DNA of 64,000 nucleotides from Collinsella ihumii (lineage in GTDB: Bacteria > Actinomycetota > Coriobacteriia > Coriobacteriales > Coriobacteriaceae): positions 95,712 to 159,711 of the forward strand of contig NZ_FCOU01000003.1 in the NCBI RefSeq assembly GCF_900046475.1, read 5' to 3'. This document shows positions 17,681-25,885 of this stretch, in pieces. Position 1 is the stretch's first letter; each line of letters starts with the position of its first letter. The notes below the pieces were generated by a model. It worked only from the letters and a program-made list of their open reading frames with translations, made no database searches and had not been told where the DNA came from. Made by a program: the position numbers and the translations under genes.

Positions 17681-17696
17681 CTGATGTACATACAAT
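17681..17696. repeat. CTGATGTACATACAAT, copy before the integrase gene
   Basis: Identical to 16334-16349. It lies 18 bases upstream of the integrase start, where a repressor or Xis/Int binding site would control integrase expression. Confidence 0.6.
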
Positions 17697-17713
17697 TCTA
17701 GCGCAAAATGCGA

Positions 17714-17742
17714 TTGACGCGTGATGAGCGTAGTGATACATT
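17714..17742 (+). promoter_or_regulatory. Strong sigma-70-type promoter for the excisionase/replication genes
   Basis: TTGACG, a 17-bp spacer and TACATT. The transcript would start near 17749, leaving a leader of about 220 bases before the excisionase gene at 17972. That leader has no supported gene. Confidence 0.65.
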
Positions 17743-17971
17743 AAGCGTGAACCGTATACAGCAGGGGCGGCGGGATGACCACCCGCTAAGTCTCGAAGAG
17801 CATCGCTCCATAAGCACCGGGGTTCGTCGTCCGGCCGGAGCACTCGCCGACCGCTCGGCACAGAATGTGCAGCGGTGAACCGCGACAGCGCGGAAGGACT
17901 GGCGACCGAGCCCCGCTTTTTGGTAAATGTCGAGCTGCCGAAACCGACCCTAGAAGGGGGTGTGGTTTCGC

Positions 17972-18217
17972 ATGTCGACTCCATCGCTTGTAACAAAGGA
18001 AGGTAAGGCGTTCATCGTCAGCATTGACGATCTCGACGCCCTCGCCGTCGACGAGCACCGCGCCGCCGAGATGCTGTCGCTCTCGGTCGGCACGCTGCGC
18101 AATTGGCGCTGCCGTCGCTCGAAGAACGGCCCGAAGTGGGCGCGTCTCGGCGGCCGTGTCGTGTATCCCGTTGAGTGGCTCAAAGAGTGGTTGAACAGCT
18201 GCATTGTGCAGGGTTAA
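17972..18217 (+). CDS. Helix-turn-helix excisionase-like protein
   Basis: The 81-residue protein has a winged-HTH of the MerR/excisionase type: AAEMLSLSVGTLRNWRCRRS followed by the wing ARLGGRVVYPVEWLKEW. Proteins of this size and pattern, placed between an integrase and a replication gene, usually direct excision and act as repressors. ATG 17972 is taken; a GTG at 17960 in the same frame is also possible because AAGGGGG lies directly before it. The next gene starts 18 bases later, so they are probably co-transcribed from the promoter at 17714. Confidence 0.75.
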   Translation: MSTPSLVTKEGKAFIVSIDDLDALAVDEHRAAEMLSLSVGTLRNWRCRRSKNGPKWARLGGRVVYPVEWLKEWLNSCIVQG

Positions 18218-18235
18218 TCGAGGGCGGTGCTTCCT

Positions 18236-21200
18236 ATGAATAAAACGGAAGAAGTCCGCCCCACGCCTGCCAGCGTATCCGGGACGGACTCCAACACCAA
18301 ACCTAGTTGTGATATTACTACAACTAATGATTTGGACATACATATAAGTAAAACTAATAGTGACGAACACGCAGCGCACGCGTCTGCCGACGCGACCGAT
18401 GTGGTCGACGACGCCCCCGAGTCCGTGGCAGCGGACGACGAGGCGGTAGACCTCAAGGCTCAGTCCGCGTCGGAGGACGACGGGCCGGACGCTGACGGCT
18501 ATTACCGCGTGAACCGCTATATCCGCGCGCGCCAGCCCAAGATTATGTCGAAGTCGCTATTCCAGATCAGCGTTTCACAGTTCGTGATTGACGACATCGT
18601 CGCTAAAACCACGAACATGCAGGTCAATCTTCCACCGCTGCCAGAGGACCTCAAGGACGAGGACGAGATGGAGCGCTGGAACGACGAGTACGCGGCGTAT
18701 CAGCGGCAGATCATGCCGCCGGCGTTCGCGTGCGAGCAGCTTGTCCCCGAGCTCCGCCGCTACTGCGAGAATTGGGCCGACGGCCGCTTCCCGGGCGTGA
18801 GAGAGTCCATGGCTGTTATCGAAGCGGTGCTCAAGCGCGAGACGAGAGTCTACGACCCGAAGCAGAAGAAGAACCCGTGGGTCAAGGTGCCTTCGGGCAT
18901 GATTCCCTTGTACCAGCGCGACTACGATAAACGCGTCAATCCGGGCCACTTCCCCATGCCTTATATCGTCGCCCAGCTCCTCGAGTGGAAGGGGCAGTCG
19001 TTCGGCTCGCGCTATATCTACGGTGTGGACGGCGAGCGCGGCGAGGGCATGCTCATGCAGCGTGACTCCTCGAGCAAGGGCCCCTACCGCATCATCGAGG
19101 GCCCGCTGGGCCCGAAAGAGGCGAGCCCCGAGATCATGCAGATGGTGCAGCCGTTTTTGCCGGGGTGCACGCACGAGACGGCGATCGCGGTCTACCAGCA
19201 GCTCGTGCAGCTCGTCCCGCGCGTGCCCGTCAAGCGCGAAGACCCGCGCCTCGTGGCGCTGGGCAGCGGCTGGATGATTGATCCTATTACCAAGCGCGGC
19301 CGCCGCATGACCGATGACGACGTCATCAACGGCTGCCTCGCCGGCCTCACGTTCGGCTGCAACGAGGACGGCACCATCGAGCGCGTGCCCTACCCTTACA
19401 TCTGCGAGGACGGCACCGTCGTCTACGACGACCCGACCTTGGCCGAGGAGCACGGCGGCGTGGCGTTCGACCCGCTTTCGTGGCTCGAGAAAATCATGCC
19501 CGACCCGCTCGGGCGTGGGACATGGTGGGGCATCATTCAGGCGTCGGCGACCCCCGGGGTTGACCGCGGGAAGGCGGTGTTCCTAATCGGAAAACCCCGC
19601 GCCGGCAAGGGTTCCACGCTGCTAGTCGTCCGTGAGGCGTACGGCGGCGACAACGCTCGTCGCGGCGTCATCGCAGGCGTTTCCCTCGACCAGATGGGCA
19701 AGCCGGAGTACGTCACCATGACGCGCGGCGCGTCGGTGCTGCTGAGCGACGAATCGAACCCCTCGGGCTACGTCAGTGATTCCGGCTACCTCAAGGCGTG
19801 GATTACCAACGATATTATCGTGTCGCGTGACCTGTATAAAAGCGCCATCATGTGGCGCAATCATGCCTTTGGCATCTGGTGTCTCAATAGTGAAGTCGGT
19901 TTCAACGACAAGACCGAGGCGATGTTCACGCGCACCCTCATGCTCGCATTTAACGAGAGCTGGGCGGGTCGCGAGGATCGACGCATGCGCGACTGGGTAC
20001 AGCATCCGGCGGTCGTGAACTGGATTTACTATCACGCCATCGTCGAGATGGACTTCATCGGCGAGCTCAAGGAGAACGCCTACACGCTCGCCGCGAAGCA
20101 GAGGTACCAGTTCGCGACCGACCCGCTGCGCCAGTTCGTCGAGGAGGAGCTGCCGAAGCTCGGCAAGAGGACGCCGCTCGAGCAGGTATACGACATGTAC
20201 AAGTGCTGGGCTCAGCACAACAACCCGACGGGCAAGCCTGTCGGCAAGGCCAAGTTCTGCGACAGTCTCGAGGAGATCGTCGAGAAGGGCGACAAGTTCT
20301 ACGTGCCCCGCGATTCCGCAGGTAAACGTGCGGCCTACGACATCCGCAAGAACTGTAACCCGGACGAGTCGGCGCAGTACCTCGAGGACGCGACGCTGTA
20401 CTGCACGCGACGTGAGAGCGGCGAGTGGACGCCCGCGAAGCTCCATGCATGGTGCCGTCGCTCGACGCTCCCTGACAGCCGCAAGCGCGGGTGGCTCTTC
20501 CGCGTGGACGACGGTCCCGACGGCGGTGACAACGGCTTCGATGATACGCCCGAGACCACGCCCGACGACACGTCTACGTGCACGTTCGAGGAGGCGAAGC
20601 CGCTGTTGGATGCCGTCGAGGCCTCCGGGGCGTCCATCGTCGCCGACGTGGGCGGCGAGCTCGACCCCATCGAGCCCTATTGCGCGCCTGCGACCGCGGA
20701 CGAGTGGGTCGCGGCTGGTCGCGTGAGCGCGCTGCTGAAAAGCGAGGGCCTGTTCCCGATCGGCGACTACACCCCCGTCGGCACGGGCCGCAACGTGCCG
20801 AATAATCACGCGGGCCGTGAGCTGATGCTGCACGTGCCCGGCATCGGCCCGTGCGTCCTCACGCCGGACTACCCCGATCGCGCCCGGAGCGAGCTGCTGA
20901 GCCGGATGCAGAGGGTCACGACCGACGATATTCTCCGCATCAGCGAGGACGACACGAGCAACGAAACCCCAGCTCAGACGCCTGACCGGCTGTCAGCGCC
21001 CGCTGACGGCGAGGAGAGGGCCCCCGCGTCCACCGGTGAGCCCGCCCCTGCGAACGAGCCGCCAGCAGGCTCTGAGGCGGCCGCGTCGCCCGACACGCAG
21101 CCGGCAGCACCGCTGAAGAAGCCGTCAGCGCGTGCTCAGGCCCGTAAGCCGGCGCGTGGGCCGCGTCCTACCGAGTCCGGCGGGTTCACGTGGGCTCCTT

Positions 21201-21262
21201 GGCCGCCGTCACCGCCCGCCGAGCCGGCACCAGGCCCAGACCCCGCCCCGAGCGCGCCCTAG
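18236..21262 (+). CDS. Plasmid/phage-type replication protein with SF3 (D5-like) helicase domain
   Basis: The 1008-residue protein has an N-terminal disordered acidic region (1-90) and a middle domain. The ATPase follows, with Walker A in FLIGKPRAGKGST (around 450-462), then VLLSDESNPSG and a sensor region WRNHAFGIWCLNSE. This arrangement fits the primase/SF3 helicases of P4-like phages and integrative elements, which replicate the excised circle. The C-terminal 250 residues are low-complexity, rich in Pro, Ala and Glu. ATG 18236 follows GAGGGCGG. I could not identify an active primase motif, so primase function is uncertain. Confidence 0.75.
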   Translation: MNKTEEVRPTPASVSGTDSNTKPSCDITTTNDLDIHISKTNSDEHAAHASADATDVVDDAPESVAADDEAVDLKAQSASEDDGPDADGYYRVNRYIRARQPKIMSKSLFQISVSQFVIDDIVAKTTNMQVNLPPLPEDLKDEDEMERWNDEYAAYQRQIMPPAFACEQLVPELRRYCENWADGRFPGVRESMAVIEAVLKRETRVYDPKQKKNPWVKVPSGMIPLYQRDYDKRVNPGHFPMPYIVAQLLEWKGQSFGSRYIYGVDGERGEGMLMQRDSSSKGPYRIIEGPLGPKEASPEIMQMVQPFLPGCTHETAIAVYQQLVQLVPRVPVKREDPRLVALGSGWMIDPITKRGRRMTDDDVINGCLAGLTFGCNEDGTIERVPYPYICEDGTVVYDDPTLAEEHGGVAFDPLSWLEKIMPDPLGRGTWWGIIQASATPGVDRGKAVFLIGKPRAGKGSTLLVVREAYGGDNARRGVIAGVSLDQMGKPEYVTMTRGASVLLSDESNPSGYVSDSGYLKAWITNDIIVSRDLYKSAIMWRNHAFGIWCLNSEVGFNDKTEAMFTRTLMLAFNESWAGREDRRMRDWVQHPAVVNWIYYHAIVEMDFIGELKENAYTLAAKQRYQFATDPLRQFVEEELPKLGKRTPLEQVYDMYKCWAQHNNPTGKPVGKAKFCDSLEEIVEKGDKFYVPRDSAGKRAAYDIRKNCNPDESAQYLEDATLYCTRRESGEWTPAKLHAWCRRSTLPDSRKRGWLFRVDDGPDGGDNGFDDTPETTPDDTSTCTFEEAKPLLDAVEASGASIVADVGGELDPIEPYCAPATADEWVAAGRVSALLKSEGLFPIGDYTPVGTGRNVPNNHAGRELMLHVPGIGPCVLTPDYPDRARSELLSRMQRVTTDDILRISEDDTSNETPAQTPDRLSAPADGEERAPASTGEPAPANEPPAGSEAAASPDTQPAAPLKKPSARAQARKPARGPRPTESGGFTWAPWPPSPPAEPAPGPDPAPSAP
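18304..18326. repeat. AT-rich inverted repeat inside the replication gene
   Basis: TAGTTGT, nine bases and ACAACTA lie within a roughly 60-base AT-rich island (18300-18362) in otherwise GC-rich DNA. The encoded residues are in the disordered N-terminus. A replication origin embedded in the rep gene is one explanation. Confidence 0.4.
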
Positions 21263-21342
21263 CGCTCACCCTGCACGAACCAGCCCGCGCACTCCGCGCG
21301 GTGCGCGGGCTCCTAACCACCCTCAACGATTGGAGATCCACC

Positions 21343-21822
21343 ATGACCATTCCTACCACCACCACCAACGTCGTGTCTATGCGCGACTTCGGCCGTGGCG
21401 CGCTCTGCGACGCGCTGCGTCACGCGGGCGCATCCGACGAGGCCCTGCAGCGGCTCCGCCGCAGGTTCGCCGAGCTCGACGACGTGCAGGGGCAGGTTCT
21501 CGACGTGCTCGGCGCGTCCTACGCCGACGAGGCGGCGTTCGCCGCCGAAGCGCCTCTTTGCGGCTCGTTCGACGACGACCCGGTCTATGAGGAGGTGATG
21601 CAGAGGTACCAGGCCGAGCTCGACCGGCTCAGCAGCACCGTGGCCGGTATCAAGGACGCCCTGCGCGAGCAGGTGCGCGACATCATGGCCGGGCTCGGTG
21701 CCGACGGTGCCGTCGAGGCGATGGGCCATGTGCTGCGCGCGTACGTCGACCTCTACGGCCGCGAGACCGGCCTCAAGCCGCCGCAGATCCGCTGGCAACC
21801 GACCGAGGAGACCGTCGCCTAG
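21343..21822 (+). CDS. Hypothetical island protein, helical
   Basis: I do not recognise a family. The 159-residue product starts at ATG 21343, after TGGAGA, 80 bases past the replication gene. It is acidic and mostly helical, with a central stretch of heptad-like residues (EEVMQRYQAELDRLSSTVAG, about residues 85-104) and no membrane segment. Its place between the replication gene and the mobilization region suggests an accessory role in replication, partition or transfer. Nothing in the sequence decides which. Confidence 0.6.
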   Translation: MTIPTTTTNVVSMRDFGRGALCDALRHAGASDEALQRLRRRFAELDDVQGQVLDVLGASYADEAAFAAEAPLCGSFDDDPVYEEVMQRYQAELDRLSSTVAGIKDALREQVRDIMAGLGADGAVEAMGHVLRAYVDLYGRETGLKPPQIRWQPTEETVA

Positions 21823-21948
21823 CGCCAACCCCCCGGCCCCAACCGGGATGTTTCTCGTCGTGCCCGGCTCCGCGCGCGGAGCCACCGCGTCAAACGACGC
21901 GGATACGAGCGAAGAGCAACCGTAACGACAGTAAGGAGTGAGTGAACG

Positions 21949-22335
21949 ATGAGCGATCAGATGACCGAGAGCACCGAGCAGCGGGCCGCGATGCCTGCTG
22001 CCGATGTGCGCGAGGGCGCGGCGGACGTGACCGCGAACGAGGCGGCCGTGAGTGCCGACGAGGTCACGGACAAGTCCGCTGCGGACGGTGAGGGCGGCGT
22101 CGAGAAGACGCGGCTCGAAGCGGCCGAGGAGAGCGTCGCGAAGCTCGAGCAGAGCTTCAAGGATGCCGAGGCGCGGATTGCGAAGGAGACGGCGGATCAT
22201 CGCCGTCGCATGAGGAACCTGCGCGGCAACCGCGACGCTCTCGGGCAGGCGCTCGAAGCCGCGCGCGTGCGTGCGGAGAACGAGCGCCTGCGCTCCGAGC
22301 TCGAGCGCATCCGTCGCGCGGGCTCGGGCGCGTAA
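21949..22335 (+). CDS. Small coiled-coil protein before the oriT-like region
   Basis: The 128-residue product begins at ATG 21949 behind AAGGAGTGAG. The first 50 residues are acidic and disordered. Residues about 50-125 form a long charged coiled coil (LEAAEESVAKLEQSFKDAEA, then RVRAENERLRSELERIRR). It has no domain I can name. Small basic/coiled proteins encoded just upstream of a relaxase often help nick-site recognition (MobC-like role), which is only an inference from position here. Confidence 0.6.
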   Translation: MSDQMTESTEQRAAMPAADVREGAADVTANEAAVSADEVTDKSAADGEGGVEKTRLEAAEESVAKLEQSFKDAEARIAKETADHRRRMRNLRGNRDALGQALEAARVRAENERLRSELERIRRAGSGA

Positions 22336-22903
22336 GCGCCGGCATGCGGGCATCTGTCCCGCACGCGGCGCGCACGCGCAGCGCGGCGAGCGAGCACGGC
22401 AGTCCCCCGTGAGTGGGGCGTGAGTGCGAGCGAGACCGCGCATGTGTCGCCGCGCCGTCGACGTTGCGAGCACATCGGTGCGAGTGACGAGACGGGCGCG
22501 GCGACACGGAGCCGCGAGCACATCGGTGCGAGCGGCTTTTGGGACGGCGTGTTATCGCCGGCCGAGGGGGTGCCCCTGCGGCGGGGAGCGCAGCTTCCCG
22601 AGAGCAGGCCCGTCGGACTTCTGGAGCGAGCCATCAGGCGAGCAGAGGAAGTCCTACGGGCGCTGACCTTAGGACTTTGGGTCGGATGTTTCCGACCAGA
22701 GTCCTAGCGCCTTTTGGCGCACGCACGCGAGCCGATGCTCGTGGGCGCTTTTCCTTCTGCGGGCTGATGCCCGCGAGAGCACGGGGAGCTCCGCGAGCCG
22801 TGCGTCGCATCCCACGCGTGCCCATGCACGCGAAGCTCACACCATCACGGGCCGATGCCCGCATGTATCTGTTCCACGTCCATTGACGAGAGGAGTGATT
22901 CGA
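22336..22903. other. 568-base non-coding region with repeats and hairpins: candidate oriT
   Basis: It contains a 19-bp direct repeat GCGAGCACATCGGTGCGAG at 22466-22484 and 22514-22532. A long hairpin lies at 22670-22706 (AGGACT..GGTCGG, loop ATGTTT, CCGACC..AGTCCT), followed by GCGCC-TTTT-GGCGC. No gene is supportable. Such a region directly before a relaxase gene is where an origin of transfer is expected. Confidence 0.5.
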
Positions 22904-25153
22904 ATGCCATCGTTCGGCTGCGGCGTGTCCGTCATGACGATGAACCAGACGGGCGCGTCGTCGATGAACACCATCGCCGCGACCAAGGCCTGCGCCGAGT
23001 TCGGCGAGGAGCGCGCCTCACTCACGGCGAACCTCGACCGCTCGCGCTCGGCCGGCAACGAGTACCACTTCCCCGATGGCTGCGGCAACTCCGGTGCCGC
23101 GCTCGGGAACTGGTTCCTCGAGCAATTCGAGGATTACGCCAAGGGTTACAAGGAGGAGCACGGCCGCCGCCCGCCCGTCTCGACCGCGCTCGGCGTGACG
23201 ACGGTCGTCACGCCCGACGAGGAGGCGGTCGCGCAATGGGACGAGCGGCTGCGGAGCAAGTTCGTGCGCGATGCCGTCGAGGTCCTGGAGCTGTGGTATG
23301 GTCGGCCGCTCGACGGATGGGCGAAGCACGTCGACGAGGGCGCGATCGAGGAGCGCGGGCTCACGCGCTCAGACCCGCTCGGCGACGAGGGCCTGCACAT
23401 CCACGGCGCGGGGCGTCTGGTCGACAAGCTGCCGGACGACGACGCACTCGTGAGGTACCTCGGCGCGAAGGGCGCGAAGAACCACAGCGACCGCTATCGC
23501 GGGAAGAACGACGGGTGCATGTACCGCACCGGCACCATCCTCAACAAGGGCAAGCTGCATCTGCTCCATCAGATGTTCGCGATCGAGATGGCAGAGCGCG
23601 GTTGGCGCGAGCCGGTCGACGAGAAAGACTTCGAAGCGACCGGCTGGTCGATGAAGCCGCACATCACCGGCGCTGAAAAGCGCGAGCGCGAGAAGCAGGG
23701 CGAGGTGTTCCCCGAGGCCGGCCGTTCCGCGAACAAGTACGCACGTCAGGCGAAGTGGGTGCGCAAGCAGAAAGCTGCGCAGGAGGAAGCCGAGGACGCG
23801 CGCGATGCTGCGCTCACCGAGGAGGCTAACTCGAAGGCTCGCCGCGAGCACCTCAAGAACGACGAACGCGAGGCACGCAAGGCGTACAACGAGGTCCAGC
23901 GCGAGCTCTCGGATGCGCTCGATGACCTCGAGCAGGCACGCTCCGACCTCGAGACGGTGCAGATCCAGCAGGAGTTCGCCGAGCTCAAGCTCCGCGAGGC
24001 GAACCAGATGAGGTGGGGCAGCGAGTGCCGCGCGGAGCGCGCCGAGGCCTATGTCGACCTCGTCACGAACGGCTACCGGCCGCCTGCGGGCGTGACGTTC
24101 ATCCCCCTCGAGGCACTGCCGCCAGAGATCCGCCGCCTGCGCGGCTACATGGACGGCGACTACGACGAGGAGGAGCTGCTCGAGGAGTTCCTTTACGAGG
24201 GCGAGCTGGACACCGACGCGGTCGGCGACCGCCTCGCGCCGCTCGAGGAGGACTACGCTCGCGAGCACGGCGCGGGCGTGGGCTACAGCACCGACCGCGG
24301 CATCTACCTCGTCGACCTGCCCGAGGACTACGTCTCGGAGGACGGTGAGACGCCCGACGAGATGGATGATGGGACGTACAGGAACGAGTGCGCGGAGTAC
24401 ACAAACGAGGTCGTTTCAAAGCTGGTTCAGTTCGCCGAGAACGCCGGCATCGACCCGCTGCGGCCGCAGATGCCGCTGCATGAGCGCGAGAAGGCCGTCG
24501 AGGTGAGGGAGCGCGAGCTCGACGAGCGCTCCGAGCGCATCGGCCGCGAGCTCGAATCGGCGAACGCGAGGATCGACGGCGCGAAGCGCGAGGCGGAGGG
24601 CATCAGGTCGGGTGCCGAGAGCGACGCCGCGGATATCCTCGCGGCCGCGAAACGCGATGCGGAGGGCATCCGAGCCGGCGCACGGGCAAAGGCCTACGCC
24701 GAGGCGAAGGAGGAGGCCGGCGGGCACGTCGACCGGTACCTCCGGCGCATCGTCGGCGCGGCCTCGATGATCGCCTCGATGGTGCTGAGGTACATGCGCC
24801 GAGAGCTGGACCTCGGCGAGGGGTTCGACCGCGCCGCCGAGGTCTGCATCGGCACCCTCCAGGAGCTCTCGGAGCAGGACGTGCGCGACGCCCGATGGGG
24901 TGGAGACCCGCGCAACAGCTATACCAACCGCATCCAGCGCGGCGTCTCGAGGTTCTTCCGAGACGAGCTGGGGAGCCGGCTCGACGATGCCGCCCGCGAG
25001 GACGGGCCGGCCGAGGCCGCTCCCGCGAGCCCCGCTTTTTTTGGTCAAGTCCGTCTTTCTGAAATGATCACGGAAAACTTTCGGGTTTGGGCACGCAACT
25101 TTTTCGGGTTCGGTCACGGGCGCGCCGCTAGCTTCCCGACTTGCCCAGCATGA
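22904..25153 (+). CDS. Putative MobV-like relaxase, 3' end replaced by IS21
   Basis: ATG 22904 follows AGAGGAG. The frame gives 749 residues, but the last part (after about 25064) is IS sequence, so the native C-terminus is lost. Residues HVDE (142-145) and LHIH (164-167) resemble the spaced HxDE/HxH metal-binding motif of Pre/Mob (MobV) relaxases. GCMYRTGTILNKGKLHLLHQ then ERGW resembles the later part of that domain. Two long coiled coils follow (about 280-380 and 530-620), as in MobV proteins. It would nick oriT and pilot the element through a helper conjugation pore. No pore genes are present. Family is likely, not certain. Confidence 0.55.
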   Translation: MPSFGCGVSVMTMNQTGASSMNTIAATKACAEFGEERASLTANLDRSRSAGNEYHFPDGCGNSGAALGNWFLEQFEDYAKGYKEEHGRRPPVSTALGVTTVVTPDEEAVAQWDERLRSKFVRDAVEVLELWYGRPLDGWAKHVDEGAIEERGLTRSDPLGDEGLHIHGAGRLVDKLPDDDALVRYLGAKGAKNHSDRYRGKNDGCMYRTGTILNKGKLHLLHQMFAIEMAERGWREPVDEKDFEATGWSMKPHITGAEKREREKQGEVFPEAGRSANKYARQAKWVRKQKAAQEEAEDARDAALTEEANSKARREHLKNDEREARKAYNEVQRELSDALDDLEQARSDLETVQIQQEFAELKLREANQMRWGSECRAERAEAYVDLVTNGYRPPAGVTFIPLEALPPEIRRLRGYMDGDYDEEELLEEFLYEGELDTDAVGDRLAPLEEDYAREHGAGVGYSTDRGIYLVDLPEDYVSEDGETPDEMDDGTYRNECAEYTNEVVSKLVQFAENAGIDPLRPQMPLHEREKAVEVRERELDERSERIGRELESANARIDGAKREAEGIRSGAESDAADILAAAKRDAEGIRAGARAKAYAEAKEEAGGHVDRYLRRIVGAASMIASMVLRYMRRELDLGEGFDRAAEVCIGTLQELSEQDVRDARWGGDPRNSYTNRIQRGVSRFFRDELGSRLDDAAREDGPAEAAPASPAFFGQVRLSEMITENFRVWARNFFGFGHGRAASFPTCPA

Positions 25154-25885
25154 GTGACTCCTCGAGACGGTGGCTTGGGCCGCCGAACTCGACGAGCCTG
25201 CCGTGGTGGACGACGCGGTCCACGATCGCGGCGGCGAGCTTGTCGTCCGCGAAGACCGTGCCCCACCGGCTGAACTCGACGTTCGTGGTGAACACTATGC
25301 TCCTCCTTTCGTAAGAGTCGGATATGACCTGGTAGAGCAGGCGCGCGCCGTCGACGTCGAAGGGGACGTAGCCGAACTCGTCGAGGATCACGAGCTCGGC
25401 CCTGCCGACGTCCGCCAGCAGCCTGTCGAGCGTCCCCTCGCGCTTCGCCTTGCCGAGCTGCAGCACCAGCGCCGCCGTCTGGAAGAAGCGCACGGGCACC
25501 CCGCGCCGGGTCGCCTCGATGCCGAGGGCCGTCGCCACGTGCGTCTTGCCGCGGCCGGTCGGGCCGTGGAAGACGAGGTCCTCGGCGCGCTCCACGAAGT
25601 CGAGCGAGAGCATCTCACGGCTCGACCCCAGCCCTCGGGAAAGCGCACGTTGGACCAGTCGAACCCCTCCACGGCCTTGGGCACGGGGAAGCGGGCCTGG
25701 CGCAGCAGCCGGGCGCGCTTCGACCGCTCGCGGGACTCGAGCTCGCGCGCGAGCATCCCCGAGCACGCGGCGAGCTGGCCCGGGGTCGCCGTCTCGAGGA
25801 ACCACGCTATCGTCGCCTTCGATATGAACAGCGACCTGGCGCGCGAGGAGAACTCCTCGCGCTCGGCGTCCGGGATCCTAGGCAC
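25128..25885 (-). pseudogene. istB: istB (IS21 helper ATPase), frameshifted
   Basis: The start (ATG 25885, PRIPDAEREEF) and first 85 residues are in one frame up to FPEGWGR. The rest, from REMLSLDFVERAEDLVF onwards with Walker A GPTGRGKTH and ILDEFGYVPFD, is in another. A one-base change near 25625-25640 breaks the gene. Intact IstB is about 250 residues and bends target DNA for IstA. No suppressing slippery site is evident. Confidence 0.85.

Noticed and set aside
25620..25645. Programmed frameshift in istB
   Set aside because: No slippery heptamer with a following hairpin was seen, and istA is broken as well, so decay or error is simpler.
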